The notes under the pieces: model-generated
Seen by the model: only the letters and a program-made list of their open reading frames with translations
The model's database searches: none
What the model was told of the DNA's origin: nothing
Part shown: one piece after another, positions 1 to 6,501 of the stretch
Position numbering within the stretch: the stretch's first letter is position 1
How the letters are laid out: each line of letters begins with the position of its first letter
Made by a program: the position numbers and the translations under genes
DNA from: Chryseobacterium gleum
GTDB taxonomy: Bacteria > Bacteroidota > Bacteroidia > Flavobacteriales_D > Crocinitomicaceae
NCBI GenBank assembly: GCA_943326825.2
Contig: CALPUT020000146.1
Span: forward strand, 1-6,501
Direction: 5' to 3'
Length of the DNA stretch: 6,501 bases

Positions 1-24
1 ATACAACTCAATTTTAATTATTAA

Positions 25-921
25 TTACTCTGGATAAATAAACAAGACAGAATCCGATATTACAGCAGATCCAAAAACACCAATACACCCTTCAATTTTT
101 GTTTTTAGATATACTGGCTCAACGAATGGATTCAATTGTGCCAATTTTTGTTTGTCAATGTTGTCATAAAATTCAGCTGAACTTTTATCTAAAGATTGTA
201 AAAACAAATAGGTAACATCACCTTGCTTGTGTTTTAGAGCAGGTTCAATAACAAATTGCATGTTTTGACCATCTAATCCAGTATCAAAATAAATTGATCT
301 TCCAAATTCAGAATAACTAAATTGACCACTTCCGATACAAGTACTATGAACTAATCCAAGATTTGATGCACCATAAACTGTGCTGTCAACTGTTCTATTC
401 ATTTGAAATCGATAAAAATTTTCACTTCCTGCGATATCATTAAAATTCATTATTACGCCTTCATGATCTCCATATACGTCATGAAAGGAATGAACAAAAT
501 CTGTTGATGAAATGGTCGCTTTAGGTTGGTTTATAGTAGTAGAAGATGAATACGTTTTTCCTTGATAAGTGACTGAAAGTGTATAAGTTTGACCAATAAC
601 TGCTGGAATTGAACCTTTATAAAAAGGAACCCATCTACATCTAAAATTATCAAACACTGAGTCCGCAACTAAATTATCTATAGAACTACCCGTAATAGTT
701 ACAATAGCTCCTTTCACAAATAATTGTGAAGGACTTGAGCTTGGATCAAAAAAAGGAACACTATTACTTAAATATAATTGAGGTACTTTTCCAGGGTATA
801 AAATACACTCGATTGACAATTGAGATTCATAAGGTAATGGTGCAATTTTTATATCTTTTTGACATGAACTCACAAGTCCAACAAACAATAATATCGAATA
901 AAATATTTTTAATTTCCTCAT
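25..921 (-). CDS. DUF4249 family outer-membrane lipoprotein, TonB-receptor partner
   Basis: Predicted 298-residue lipoprotein; its molecular function is unknown. The start at 919-921 is chosen because it opens directly with a lipoprotein signal: Met-Arg-Lys-Leu-Lys, a hydrophobic stretch (about residues 6-17), then Val-Ser-Ser-Cys with the lipidated Cys at residue 20. The open frame continues to 1011, but that start would put 30 residues ahead of the signal and overlap the receptor gene. Family features seen: an N-terminal strand-rich segment (about 32-60) of the type LSIECILYPG...LYLSNSVPF, a Gly-x-x-Tyr-x-Leu segment near 110-116, and a C-terminal FVEPV...IEGCIGVFGSA block (about 266-286), which is the most diagnostic part. 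It follows the receptor gene after 4 nt, so the two are almost certainly cotranscribed. By analogy with SusD it may be a surface substrate-binding or lid partner, but that is inference. The family assignment is from memory of its sequence pattern. Confidence 0.88.
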   Translation of the reverse strand: MRKLKIFYSILLFVGLVSSCQKDIKIAPLPYESQLSIECILYPGKVPQLYLSNSVPFFDPSSSPSQLFVKGAIVTITGSSIDNLVADSVFDNFRCRWVPFYKGSIPAVIGQTYTLSVTYQGKTYSSSTTINQPKATISSTDFVHSFHDVYGDHEGVIMNFNDIAGSENFYRFQMNRTVDSTVYGASNLGLVHSTCIGSGQFSYSEFGRSIYFDTGLDGQNMQFVIEPALKHKQGDVTYLFLQSLDKSSAEFYDNIDKQKLAQLNPFVEPVYLKTKIEGCIGVFGSAVISDSVLFIYPE

Positions 922-925
922 TTTT

Positions 926-3229
926 TTAAAATTTAAAATTGTAAGTAACACTAGGAATGATAGGTAGTAAGGATACTTGTTTTGCTTTAGGTTCTTGTGT
1001 AATTGCATCAACAGTTAAGTACACAAAATAGGGGTTACGTCTACTGTAAACATTGTAAATACTAAATACCCATTCAGTTGTTATTGGATATTTTTTCTTA
1101 CCCATTGTTTTATATTTTTTATAAGTCGCTCCAATATCTAAATGATGATTTGCATGCATTCGATAATTGTTTCTCTTATCAAAAACTTGATAAACACCGT
1201 CGTACAAACTTCCTCCATCTGCAACACTGACTTTTCCAACAGGTAATGTATATGGACTTCCTGTAGAGAAAACGAAGTCAGCTGATAAAGTCCACCTTTT
1301 TGACAATTCATACGTTCCAACTACTGATAAAACATGTCTTCTATCGTATTTAAAAGCAAATTTTTGACCGTAATTTAAATCTTTAAATTGTTGATTTGTC
1401 CATGATAGCGTATATGAGACCCAACCTGTCAATTTACCTGTGTTTTTTCGTAAAAAGAATTCTGAACCATAACTCCAACCTTTACCAAAAACCAAAGATT
1501 TATCAATGTTCGATTGCTCTAATAACTGAGTTCCTTCTTTATAACCAACTTGATTTTGCATAGACTTATAGTACATTTCAATACTTGCTTCGTATTTATT
1601 TTCTTTAAAATTTCTAAAATATCCAATTGCATATTGCTCTGATCGTTCAGGCTTGGTTATTGCACTTGATGGAATCCATAAATCAAAAGGTAAAGAAGCA
1701 CTTGAGCTCGATACAATATGCAAAAATTGATTCATAACTGTATATGCTGCTTTAATCGAAGAAGTAGAATCTACTGAAATTTTTAGAGTTGCTCTTGGTT
1801 CCCATGTATAATATGAAACATCTTTTGTAATAAAAGCTGGAGTTCTAATACCAACGCTTAAACCAACTTTTTTAGATATTGTTATCTCATCGTTTAAATA
1901 AAGAGCCATTTCGTTTGAATATCTTGGTGGAATATTATTGATAGTAATATTAGCAATTATTAAATCCTTTGGAATTTTAGCAGAATTACCACTAGAAAGA
2001 AATGTATGGTAGGTGTAGTTTGCTCCAAACTTAATTTTATGTCGTGAATTTGGATAATACTGAAATTCCGTTTTTCCGTTCATATCATTTATTCCAGAAT
2101 AAACTTGTGCATAGTATTTACCTTGAATTGTTGATAGATTTAAGTAATAGGTATTGTAAATGAAAGATGTATTTAAAAAAAGTTTATTGCCAAATAAATG
2201 ATTCCAACGGAGTGTAGCTGTTGAGTTACCAAAACCAATTCCGTAATTTATACTACTGGCAGATTTATATCCTGCATTGTCATTCCCTTTAAAGGCACTT
2301 AAAAATAATCGATCCTTTTTAGAAATTCGCCAATTTATTTTAGCGTTTAAATCGTAAAAATTATATGTTGTTGTAATATCTTTAGGCAAGAATGGTTTTA
2401 TTATTAAATCTAAATATGTTCTTCGAGCAGAAACAATAAAAGATGCCTTGTTTTTCACTATTGGTCCCTCAATTGTGATATTTGATGAAATCAAACCAAT
2501 TCCTGCATCAACTTTGAATTTTTGGTTATTTCCTTCTTTCATAGTTAAATCCAATATAGATGATAATCTTCCACCATATTGTGCGGGAAAACCTCCTTTT
2601 ATTAATGTTACATTATTCAACGCTTTTGTATTAAACGCACTAAATAGACCAAATAAATGGTTGGGATTATAGACCAAGGCTTCATCTAATTGCACGAGAT
2701 TTTGATCAGTGTTCCCTCCACGAACAAAAAAACCAGTTGTCCCACCATTTCCTGATTGGACTCCTGGTAGAAGCTGAATCACTTTTAAAACATCCGTTTC
2801 TCCAAATATTGCGGGGAGATCTTTTATTTTTTGAATCGGTATTTCAATTACACCCATTTGTGCTCGTTGAACATTTTTATCTGATTGTTTTGCTGTGACT
2901 ACAACTTCTTCTAACTTTTTAGAAAGATCCACCAATTCTATATTTAACTCAATATTTTCTTTAAGAAATATTTGTTTTAGTTGCGGTTTAAAATTAAGGT
3001 ATGAAATAATTAAGCCACTACTGTCTTCTTTTGGAACAGTTAAGGAATAGAAGCCATAATTATTTGTTACTACTTCTGTTTTAGTTGATGTGCAATAAAC
3101 AACTGCCCCAATTAAAGATTCTCCTGTTTCACTATCCTTAATAAACCCACTTATTGTCACATTTTGCCCAAAAATGGATGAAAAATTTAATAGGAAGATA
3201 ATCAATATTGCACTTTTTTTATTTTTCAT
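926..3229 (-). CDS. TonB-dependent receptor with CarboxypepD_reg-like N-terminus
   Basis: Outer-membrane active transporter of 767 residues, energised by TonB-ExbBD; substrate unknown. Domains in order: signal peptide (about 1-21, cleavage near Phe-Gly-Gln); CarboxypepD_reg-like beta-sandwich (about 24-105) with the typical ISGFIKDSETGESLIGAVV opening; a TonB-box-like EEVVVTAKQ stretch (107-115); plug domain (about 125-232) with LLPGVQSG, FFVRGGNTDQNLVQLDEALV and GGFPAQYGGRLSS-type motifs; then a beta-barrel to the C-terminus, ending Tyr-Asn-Phe-Lys-Phe as expected for recognition by the BAM machinery. It is clearly shorter than SusC proteins (about 1000 residues) and has no STN signalling domain between signal peptide and plug. 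The start at 3227-3229 is supported by the signal peptide. Upstream lies an ECF-type promoter identical in layout to that of the sigma gene. The next gene is the DUF4249 lipoprotein, a pairing common in Bacteroidota. Confidence 0.95.
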   Translation of the reverse strand: MKNKKSAILIIFLLNFSSIFGQNVTISGFIKDSETGESLIGAVVYCTSTKTEVVTNNYGFYSLTVPKEDSSGLIISYLNFKPQLKQIFLKENIELNIELVDLSKKLEEVVVTAKQSDKNVQRAQMGVIEIPIQKIKDLPAIFGETDVLKVIQLLPGVQSGNGGTTGFFVRGGNTDQNLVQLDEALVYNPNHLFGLFSAFNTKALNNVTLIKGGFPAQYGGRLSSILDLTMKEGNNQKFKVDAGIGLISSNITIEGPIVKNKASFIVSARRTYLDLIIKPFLPKDITTTYNFYDLNAKINWRISKKDRLFLSAFKGNDNAGYKSASSINYGIGFGNSTATLRWNHLFGNKLFLNTSFIYNTYYLNLSTIQGKYYAQVYSGINDMNGKTEFQYYPNSRHKIKFGANYTYHTFLSSGNSAKIPKDLIIANITINNIPPRYSNEMALYLNDEITISKKVGLSVGIRTPAFITKDVSYYTWEPRATLKISVDSTSSIKAAYTVMNQFLHIVSSSSASLPFDLWIPSSAITKPERSEQYAIGYFRNFKENKYEASIEMYYKSMQNQVGYKEGTQLLEQSNIDKSLVFGKGWSYGSEFFLRKNTGKLTGWVSYTLSWTNQQFKDLNYGQKFAFKYDRRHVLSVVGTYELSKRWTLSADFVFSTGSPYTLPVGKVSVADGGSLYDGVYQVFDKRNNYRMHANHHLDIGATYKKYKTMGKKKYPITTEWVFSIYNVYSRRNPYFVYLTVDAITQEPKAKQVSLLPIIPSVTYNFKF

Positions 3230-3258
3230 AAATTAAAATTAAATGAACTCTTAACTAT

Positions 3259-3288
3259 TAGATAGACTTATGATGAATATGGTTGGGT
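3259..3288 (-). promoter_or_regulatory. Predicted ECF-sigma promoter of the receptor/DUF4249 operon
   Basis: On the minus strand ACCCAACC (3288-3281) acts as the putative -35, followed by a 17-nt spacer and ATCTA (3263-3259) as the putative -10. The same two elements with exactly the same spacing precede the sigma gene at 5274-5245. The AAC core and TCTA element at this distance resemble ECF promoters in general (RpoE-type GGAAC / TCTGA). The expected transcript would start about 20-25 nt before the receptor ATG. No experimental support is available from the sequence itself. Confidence 0.72.
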
Positions 3289-3305
3289 GAAAAAATTATA
3301 AATAA

Positions 3306-4652
3306 TTAAAAATGCCATTTGCACCCCAAATTAATACCGAGTGATAAGGGGTAATTTGAAACAGGATCTTTGCTTATAGGAGTTAAAGCGCTTCTAAAGG
3401 TAGGCTCCAATAAGAATGATATATTTCTAGTCAATTTATACGAAACCCCAAGCCCTAAAATTCCTCCCAAATATTGTTCTTGGAGTCCTTCAATGTTTTT
3501 TATTTTTTCTTGTATTGTTGGCGAACTGATAACTAATTTTTCACCTGCTAAAAAATTTATGCTTAATCCAAATTGAGCATAATAACTAAACTTATTTCGT
3601 GTAATTTGATAGTTCAAAACAACAGGTAAACTGATAACACGAATGGATTGCAGTGAATTTGAATTAATAATTAAGCTATCTCCTAGATTAGGTATTGTAT
3701 TAAAACGATTTGGTAATTCTGAACTTCCATAAGAAGTATTAAATTTATAGTGTACTTCTCCATCATTTCCTAAGCTAGCATAAATAGTCCGAGGTTTAAT
3801 TGTTTGAACTAATTGAGTATATGTACCTCCAATTTTTACTCCCCAGTTTTTTGATAAATCGTACCCTATCACAAAACCAGAATTAAAGGAGAAATCAGGC
3901 ATTTCACTTTCGTAATTTCCGTCATTCTGATCTCCATAGTTTTGATTTGTATATTTTCTAGTATAATCAGGGGAAAAATAGATTGAAAGTGAAAAATTAC
4001 TAGATGAATCAATTTTTGATAAACCAATATTTTTCTGCTCAATTATGCTGTTAAAATACCTTTGACTAGAACAAAGTAAGCGTAAATCTAATAATTGTAA
4101 TTTGCCAATATATTTATCAAAATCATTTTTATTATTAGTAAAATAGGTAGATGAATCAATGTTTTTTATTGAAAGTAAATTATCAATTTTATGGTTTGTT
4201 TTTAATTTTTCTCTGAAGCTATTTCCTTTATTTATTTTTAAACTTATTTTTTGAGATGTGAATTTATTTTTATTAGGAGGTATCGAAGAGTTAAATGAAG
4301 TGTTTGTTTTTCCCCCATTTTTTTTCTCTAATCTAATTCTATTAAGTTTTGAAATATTAGATTTTTTTTGAGTATGATCATTCTGTGTTTTATCTAGAGT
4401 GATTTTTTTATATAAATAAGCCTCATTTTGTGTTGAATTTGAGTTTAAAAAATAATGTAATCCAACAGGTCCAAATAAAAGTAAAAGCGATACAATTGTA
4501 ACTCTTAAGCGGAATATTATTATTTTATTTCGATCATTTGATTTTTTGTCAAGACGATTCTCCAATGATTCCCAAACCTTTTCTGAATGAACCATTTCAT
4601 AGGGCTCAATCAAACTTTTGAATAAATCATCTAATTCATTATTGTTTTCCAT
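3306..4652 (-). CDS. Dma-like dual-membrane-spanning putative anti-sigma factor with C-terminal beta-barrel
   Basis: Protein of 448 residues with an unusual layout. Residues 1-45 are polar and acidic (ENNNELDDLFKSLIEPYE, then a HSEKVWESLENRLDKK segment), fitting a small cytoplasmic sigma-binding head. Residues about 46-67 form one hydrophobic helix preceded by Lys/Arg, so the head should face the cytoplasm; there is no cleavable signal peptide. Residues about 69-218 are hydrophilic and rich in Lys, Asn and Ser, fitting a periplasmic linker. Residues about 219-448 show alternating aromatic/aliphatic beta-strands (for example 253-265, 269-282, 337-349, 353-367, 394-406) and end Lys-Trp-His-Phe, fitting an outer-membrane barrel of about eight strands. 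The gene starts 1 nt after the ECF sigma gene, implying cotranscription and coupled translation. This matches Dma anti-sigma factors described in Bacteroides thetaiotaomicron (known to me from the literature, not checked). Automatic annotation would probably say only outer membrane beta-barrel protein. Anti-sigma function here is inference. Confidence 0.8.
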   Translation of the reverse strand: MENNNELDDLFKSLIEPYEMVHSEKVWESLENRLDKKSNDRNKIIIFRLRVTIVSLLLLFGPVGLHYFLNSNSTQNEAYLYKKITLDKTQNDHTQKKSNISKLNRIRLEKKNGGKTNTSFNSSIPPNKNKFTSQKISLKINKGNSFREKLKTNHKIDNLLSIKNIDSSTYFTNNKNDFDKYIGKLQLLDLRLLCSSQRYFNSIIEQKNIGLSKIDSSSNFSLSIYFSPDYTRKYTNQNYGDQNDGNYESEMPDFSFNSGFVIGYDLSKNWGVKIGGTYTQLVQTIKPRTIYASLGNDGEVHYKFNTSYGSSELPNRFNTIPNLGDSLIINSNSLQSIRVISLPVVLNYQITRNKFSYYAQFGLSINFLAGEKLVISSPTIQEKIKNIEGLQEQYLGGILGLGVSYKLTRNISFLLEPTFRSALTPISKDPVSNYPLSLGINLGCKWHF

Positions 4653-4653
4653 C

Positions 4654-5235
4654 TTATTTTAGATTAACCATTTTTTCTATGGAATTTATTTCTAATCTTT
4701 TTTTTAACCAAGTTCTAGCATCTGATAAATTTGATTTTGATGTACCTTCACTTATATTAAGTTTTTCTGCAATTTCTTTATGCTTAAACCCTTCAAAAAC
4801 AAATAAATTAAAAACCATTTTGTATGTAGGTGGTAACATTTGAATTTGATTTATTAATTCTTGTGTGTTTAATTCACAATAAATATCATTGTAACTATTT
4901 TGAATCAAATTCAAACTTTCTACATTTACTTCTTTATAAAGTTTACTTCCTTTATTGTATTTCTCTATTGCTACATTGACAATTACTTTTCTAATCCATC
5001 CCTCTAAAGAACCAAGTCCTTGATAAGTATGTATTTTTTCAAAAACTCTAAAGAATCCTTCTGTCAATGAATCTTCAGCATCCTCTTTATTTCTACTATA
5101 TCTAAAACAAATACTCATCATTTTATTTGAATATTTTTGAAAGAGAAAATTCTGAGCTTGTCTATCGAAGTTAACACAACTCTTGACGAGTCTGTTTTCA
5201 TCGTTTCCAAATAAAATTTTATTCTTTTCTAACAT
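4654..5235 (-). CDS. ECF-subfamily RNA polymerase sigma-70 factor
   Basis: Alternative sigma factor of 193 residues that directs RNA polymerase to a small regulon. Region 2 spans about residues 25-92, with the core-binding/-10 recognition stretch RNKEDAEDSLTEGFFRVFEK and the Gly-Ser-Leu-Glu-Gly-Trp-Ile-Arg-Lys motif typical of Bacteroidota ECF factors. Region 4 spans about 127-182, with LPPTYKMVFNLFVFEGFKHK and a helix-turn-helix whose recognition helix follows ISEGTSKSNLSDAR. No sigma region 3 is present, as expected for ECF. The ATG at 5233-5235 is the only plausible start: the next Met is residue 39, inside region 2. There is no Shine-Dalgarno sequence. The stop is 1 nt from the Dma-like gene, the expected place for its anti-sigma partner. 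A predicted promoter of ECF type lies immediately upstream and is shared with the receptor operon, suggesting autoregulation. Family assignment is firm; the regulon is inferred. Confidence 0.95.
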   Translation of the reverse strand: MLEKNKILFGNDENRLVKSCVNFDRQAQNFLFQKYSNKMMSICFRYSRNKEDAEDSLTEGFFRVFEKIHTYQGLGSLEGWIRKVIVNVAIEKYNKGSKLYKEVNVESLNLIQNSYNDIYCELNTQELINQIQMLPPTYKMVFNLFVFEGFKHKEIAEKLNISEGTSKSNLSDARTWLKKRLEINSIEKMVNLK

Positions 5236-5244
5236 CTAATACAA

Positions 5245-5274
5245 TAGATTAGAAAAAAATGAAAACGGTTGGGT
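5245..5274 (-). promoter_or_regulatory. Predicted autoregulated ECF-sigma promoter of the sigma/Dma operon
   Basis: On the minus strand ACCCAACC (5274-5267), a 17-nt spacer and ATCTA (5249-5245) repeat the layout found ahead of the receptor gene. The similarity extends into the spacer: 5259-5274 and 3273-3288 agree at 14 of 16 positions, including a shared TTCAT (minus strand) just after the -35 element. Only 9 nt separate the -10 element from the sigma ATG, so the transcript would be leaderless or nearly so. The rest of the 222-bp intergenic region (5236-5457) is AT-rich and I see no other convincing signal in it; an additional housekeeping promoter there cannot be excluded. Confidence 0.7.
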
Positions 5275-5457
5275 AACATTCAAAAAAAACATAATTATAA
5301 TATTTACACCATTAAAAACAGTAAATATATAATCCGATTCTAAAGGAAATCTAAAGTGTTTTTTGTAATAAAGTAAGAATAGTTTTTACCCTATTGTATA
5401 GATATAAGATGTGAAATTATTGTTAATACCAAACTAAAAATAGATTTTTGGTCATGT

Positions 5458-6501
5458 TTAAAAAACTACTGTAAAAGTATGTTTCTTATCTGTAAAATAA
5501 TAGGATATTTCAAAACTATACGAGTCAACAATACTTTTTACAATAGACAAGCCTAAGCCTAAAGAATCTTTAGAAGCATCATTCTTTTTAAAACGTATAA
5601 ATAGATCTTTTTTATCAATTTTCAATTCATCACCAGTATTTGATATTGAGAATGTTTTTTCATTTAAACAAATTAATATTTCACCACCATTATTTGTGTG
5701 ACGAATTGAATTTTGAATCAAATTTGTAAATAAAACATCTGCTAAAATAGAATTCATTTCAATTGTCAAATCGGAATTAAAATTGGTTATCAATTTTAAA
5801 TTTTTCATTGAAATCGAATCATTAAAATTTGAAATAACTCTTGCAATTGATTCATTAACATTTAATTTATGATTTTCTTGAAATTGATTGTTTTCAATTT
5901 TAGTCAATAAAATAAGTCCTTTATTTAGTGCACTTAATTTTTTTAAACTATTTTCAATCACTTGAACTTGATTCATTTCGTCTTCTTTCAAGTTTTCAGA
6001 TTGCATGAGTAAAGAAATATTTGCTTTTATGACCGCTAAAGGAGTTTGCATTTCGTGAGAAGCGTTCTCATTAAATTCTTTTTGTTTGATAAAGTCCGAG
6101 TATATTTTATCTGTCATTTTATTCAAAGAATCATTTAATTGATCAAATTCTTTTGTATTCACTGACTCAAAGGTTAATTTTTGAGAGGTTTGTATATCGA
6201 ATTGATTTAAATTGTCAAGCGTTTTATAAAAAGGTTTCCAAAGTGTTCTTGAAATGAGCCAATTAGCCAATAAAAAACCGATTGTCAAGAAAATAATTAT
6301 AACAACAAAAGCTGAAAACAAACTTTCCATAAGTTCATGTTCTTTTACAGTCGCTTTTGAAATTGTAATTTTATAACTCTTATTTTTAAATGAAAGATAA
6401 CTCACGAAAACACGGTGTCCTACCTTTTCATGTTCCCAACTGTCATAAATTTGAGTGTCATAAAATCTTGATTTATTTTGTTTTGATTTAACAATTTCAA
6501 T
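5458..6501 (-). CDS. Sensor histidine kinase (N-terminus beyond window edge)
   Basis: C-terminal 347 residues of a membrane-bound two-component sensor kinase. The frame stays open to the right edge; the GTG at 6403-6405 is an internal Val codon, not a start, because coding-like sequence (including DSWEHEKVGHRVFVSYLSF) continues upstream of it. Numbering the visible part: periplasmic or extracytoplasmic sensor remnant 1-61; transmembrane helix about 62-84; HAMP-like linker about 85-135; HisKA with phospho-accepting His149 in Ser-His-Glu-Met-Gln-Thr-Pro (codon 6055-6057); HATPase_c with N-box NLIQNSIRHT (Asn264), a G1 box reading Ser-Asn-Thr-Gly in place of Asp-x-Gly, an F-box-like LFIRFKKND and a G2 box LGLGLS. 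The Asn-x-Gly form of G1 occurs in other Bacteroidota kinases, so I do not treat it as inactivating. The partner OmpR-type regulator, if present, should lie to the right. A 222-bp gap and the downstream promoter separate it from the sigma operon. Signal unknown. Confidence 0.93.
   Translation of the reverse strand: MEIVKSKQNKSRFYDTQIYDSWEHEKVGHRVFVSYLSFKNKSYKITISKATVKEHELMESLFSAFVVIIIFLTIGFLLANWLISRTLWKPFYKTLDNLNQFDIQTSQKLTFESVNTKEFDQLNDSLNKMTDKIYSDFIKQKEFNENASHEMQTPLAVIKANISLLMQSENLKEDEMNQVQVIENSLKKLSALNKGLILLTKIENNQFQENHKLNVNESIARVISNFNDSISMKNLKLITNFNSDLTIEMNSILADVLFTNLIQNSIRHTNNGGEILICLNEKTFSISNTGDELKIDKKDLFIRFKKNDASKDSLGLGLSIVKSIVDSYSFEISYYFTDKKHTFTVVF

Noticed and set aside
726..929. Plus-strand open frame of 67 codons opposite the DUF4249 gene
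   Set aside because: It lies antisense to a well-supported gene, with no recognisable domain or start signal.
1138..1320. Minus-strand open frame of 60 codons within the receptor gene in another frame
   Set aside because: It lies entirely inside the receptor barrel coding region and its composition does not resemble a real protein.
1419..1426. A third ACCCAACC, on the plus strand inside the receptor gene
   Set aside because: It encodes Gly-Trp-Val on the other strand, has no ATCTA at 17 nt, and faces no gene. It is most likely a chance match.
2448..2672. Plus-strand open frame of 74 codons opposite the receptor plug region
   Set aside because: It is a shadow of the conserved plug-coding sequence and has no independent features.
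3370..3576. Plus-strand open frame of 68 codons opposite the barrel of the Dma-like protein
   Set aside because: It is a shadow of beta-strand codons, with no promoter or domain of its own.
5428..5452. Small inverted repeat ACCAAA/TTTGGT just after the kinase stop codon, a possible terminator
   Set aside because: The stem is only 6 bp with a 13-nt AT-rich loop and there is no U-run after it on the minus strand. It is too weak to call in DNA this AT-rich.
6403..6405. GTG start for the histidine kinase
   Set aside because: The frame stays open to the window edge with protein-like sequence, and this start would remove most of the extracytoplasmic sensor region.
1..6501. CRISPR arrays, insertion sequences, tRNA or rRNA genes
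   Set aside because: I saw no regularly spaced repeats, transposase-like frames, terminal inverted repeats or structured RNA signatures on either strand.

Overview
The window looks like AT-rich chromosomal DNA from a member of the Bacteroidota, probably of the Flavobacteriia/Cytophagia type. This rests on the protein families (a TonB-dependent receptor with an N-terminal CarboxypepD_reg-like domain, a DUF4249 lipoprotein, a Bacteroidota-style ECF sigma factor), on outer-membrane proteins ending in Phe, and on start codons without Shine-Dalgarno sequences. The genus cannot be read from the sequence alone. All five genes lie on the minus strand, so transcription runs right to left.

From right to left: (1) 6501-5458 is the C-terminal part of a membrane sensor histidine kinase, whose start lies beyond the right edge. 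(2) A 222-bp intergenic region (5236-5457) carries an ECF-type promoter next to the sigma gene. (3) 5235-4654 encodes an ECF sigma factor. (4) Only 1 nt later, 4652-3306 encodes a protein with a short acidic cytoplasmic head, one transmembrane helix, a long hydrophilic linker and a C-terminal beta-barrel. This is the architecture of the dual-membrane-spanning anti-sigma (Dma) proteins reported in Bacteroides. (5) A 76-bp gap holds a second copy of the same ECF-type promoter. (6) 3229-926 encodes a TonB-dependent receptor, and after 4 nt (7) 921-25 encodes a DUF4249 lipoprotein.

The main result is a proposed self-contained regulatory circuit. The sigma gene and the receptor gene are both preceded by ACCCAACC, exactly 17 nt and then ATCTA, in the layout of an ECF -35/-10 promoter. 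The simplest model is that the sigma factor activates its own operon and the receptor/lipoprotein operon. The neighbouring two-membrane protein would hold it inactive until a signal at the outer membrane releases it. The receptor lacks an STN signalling domain and there is no FecR-type anti-sigma gene, so this differs from the classical FecIR/SusCD arrangement. The transported substrate and the inducing signal are unknown. The histidine kinase appears to be a separate transcription unit.
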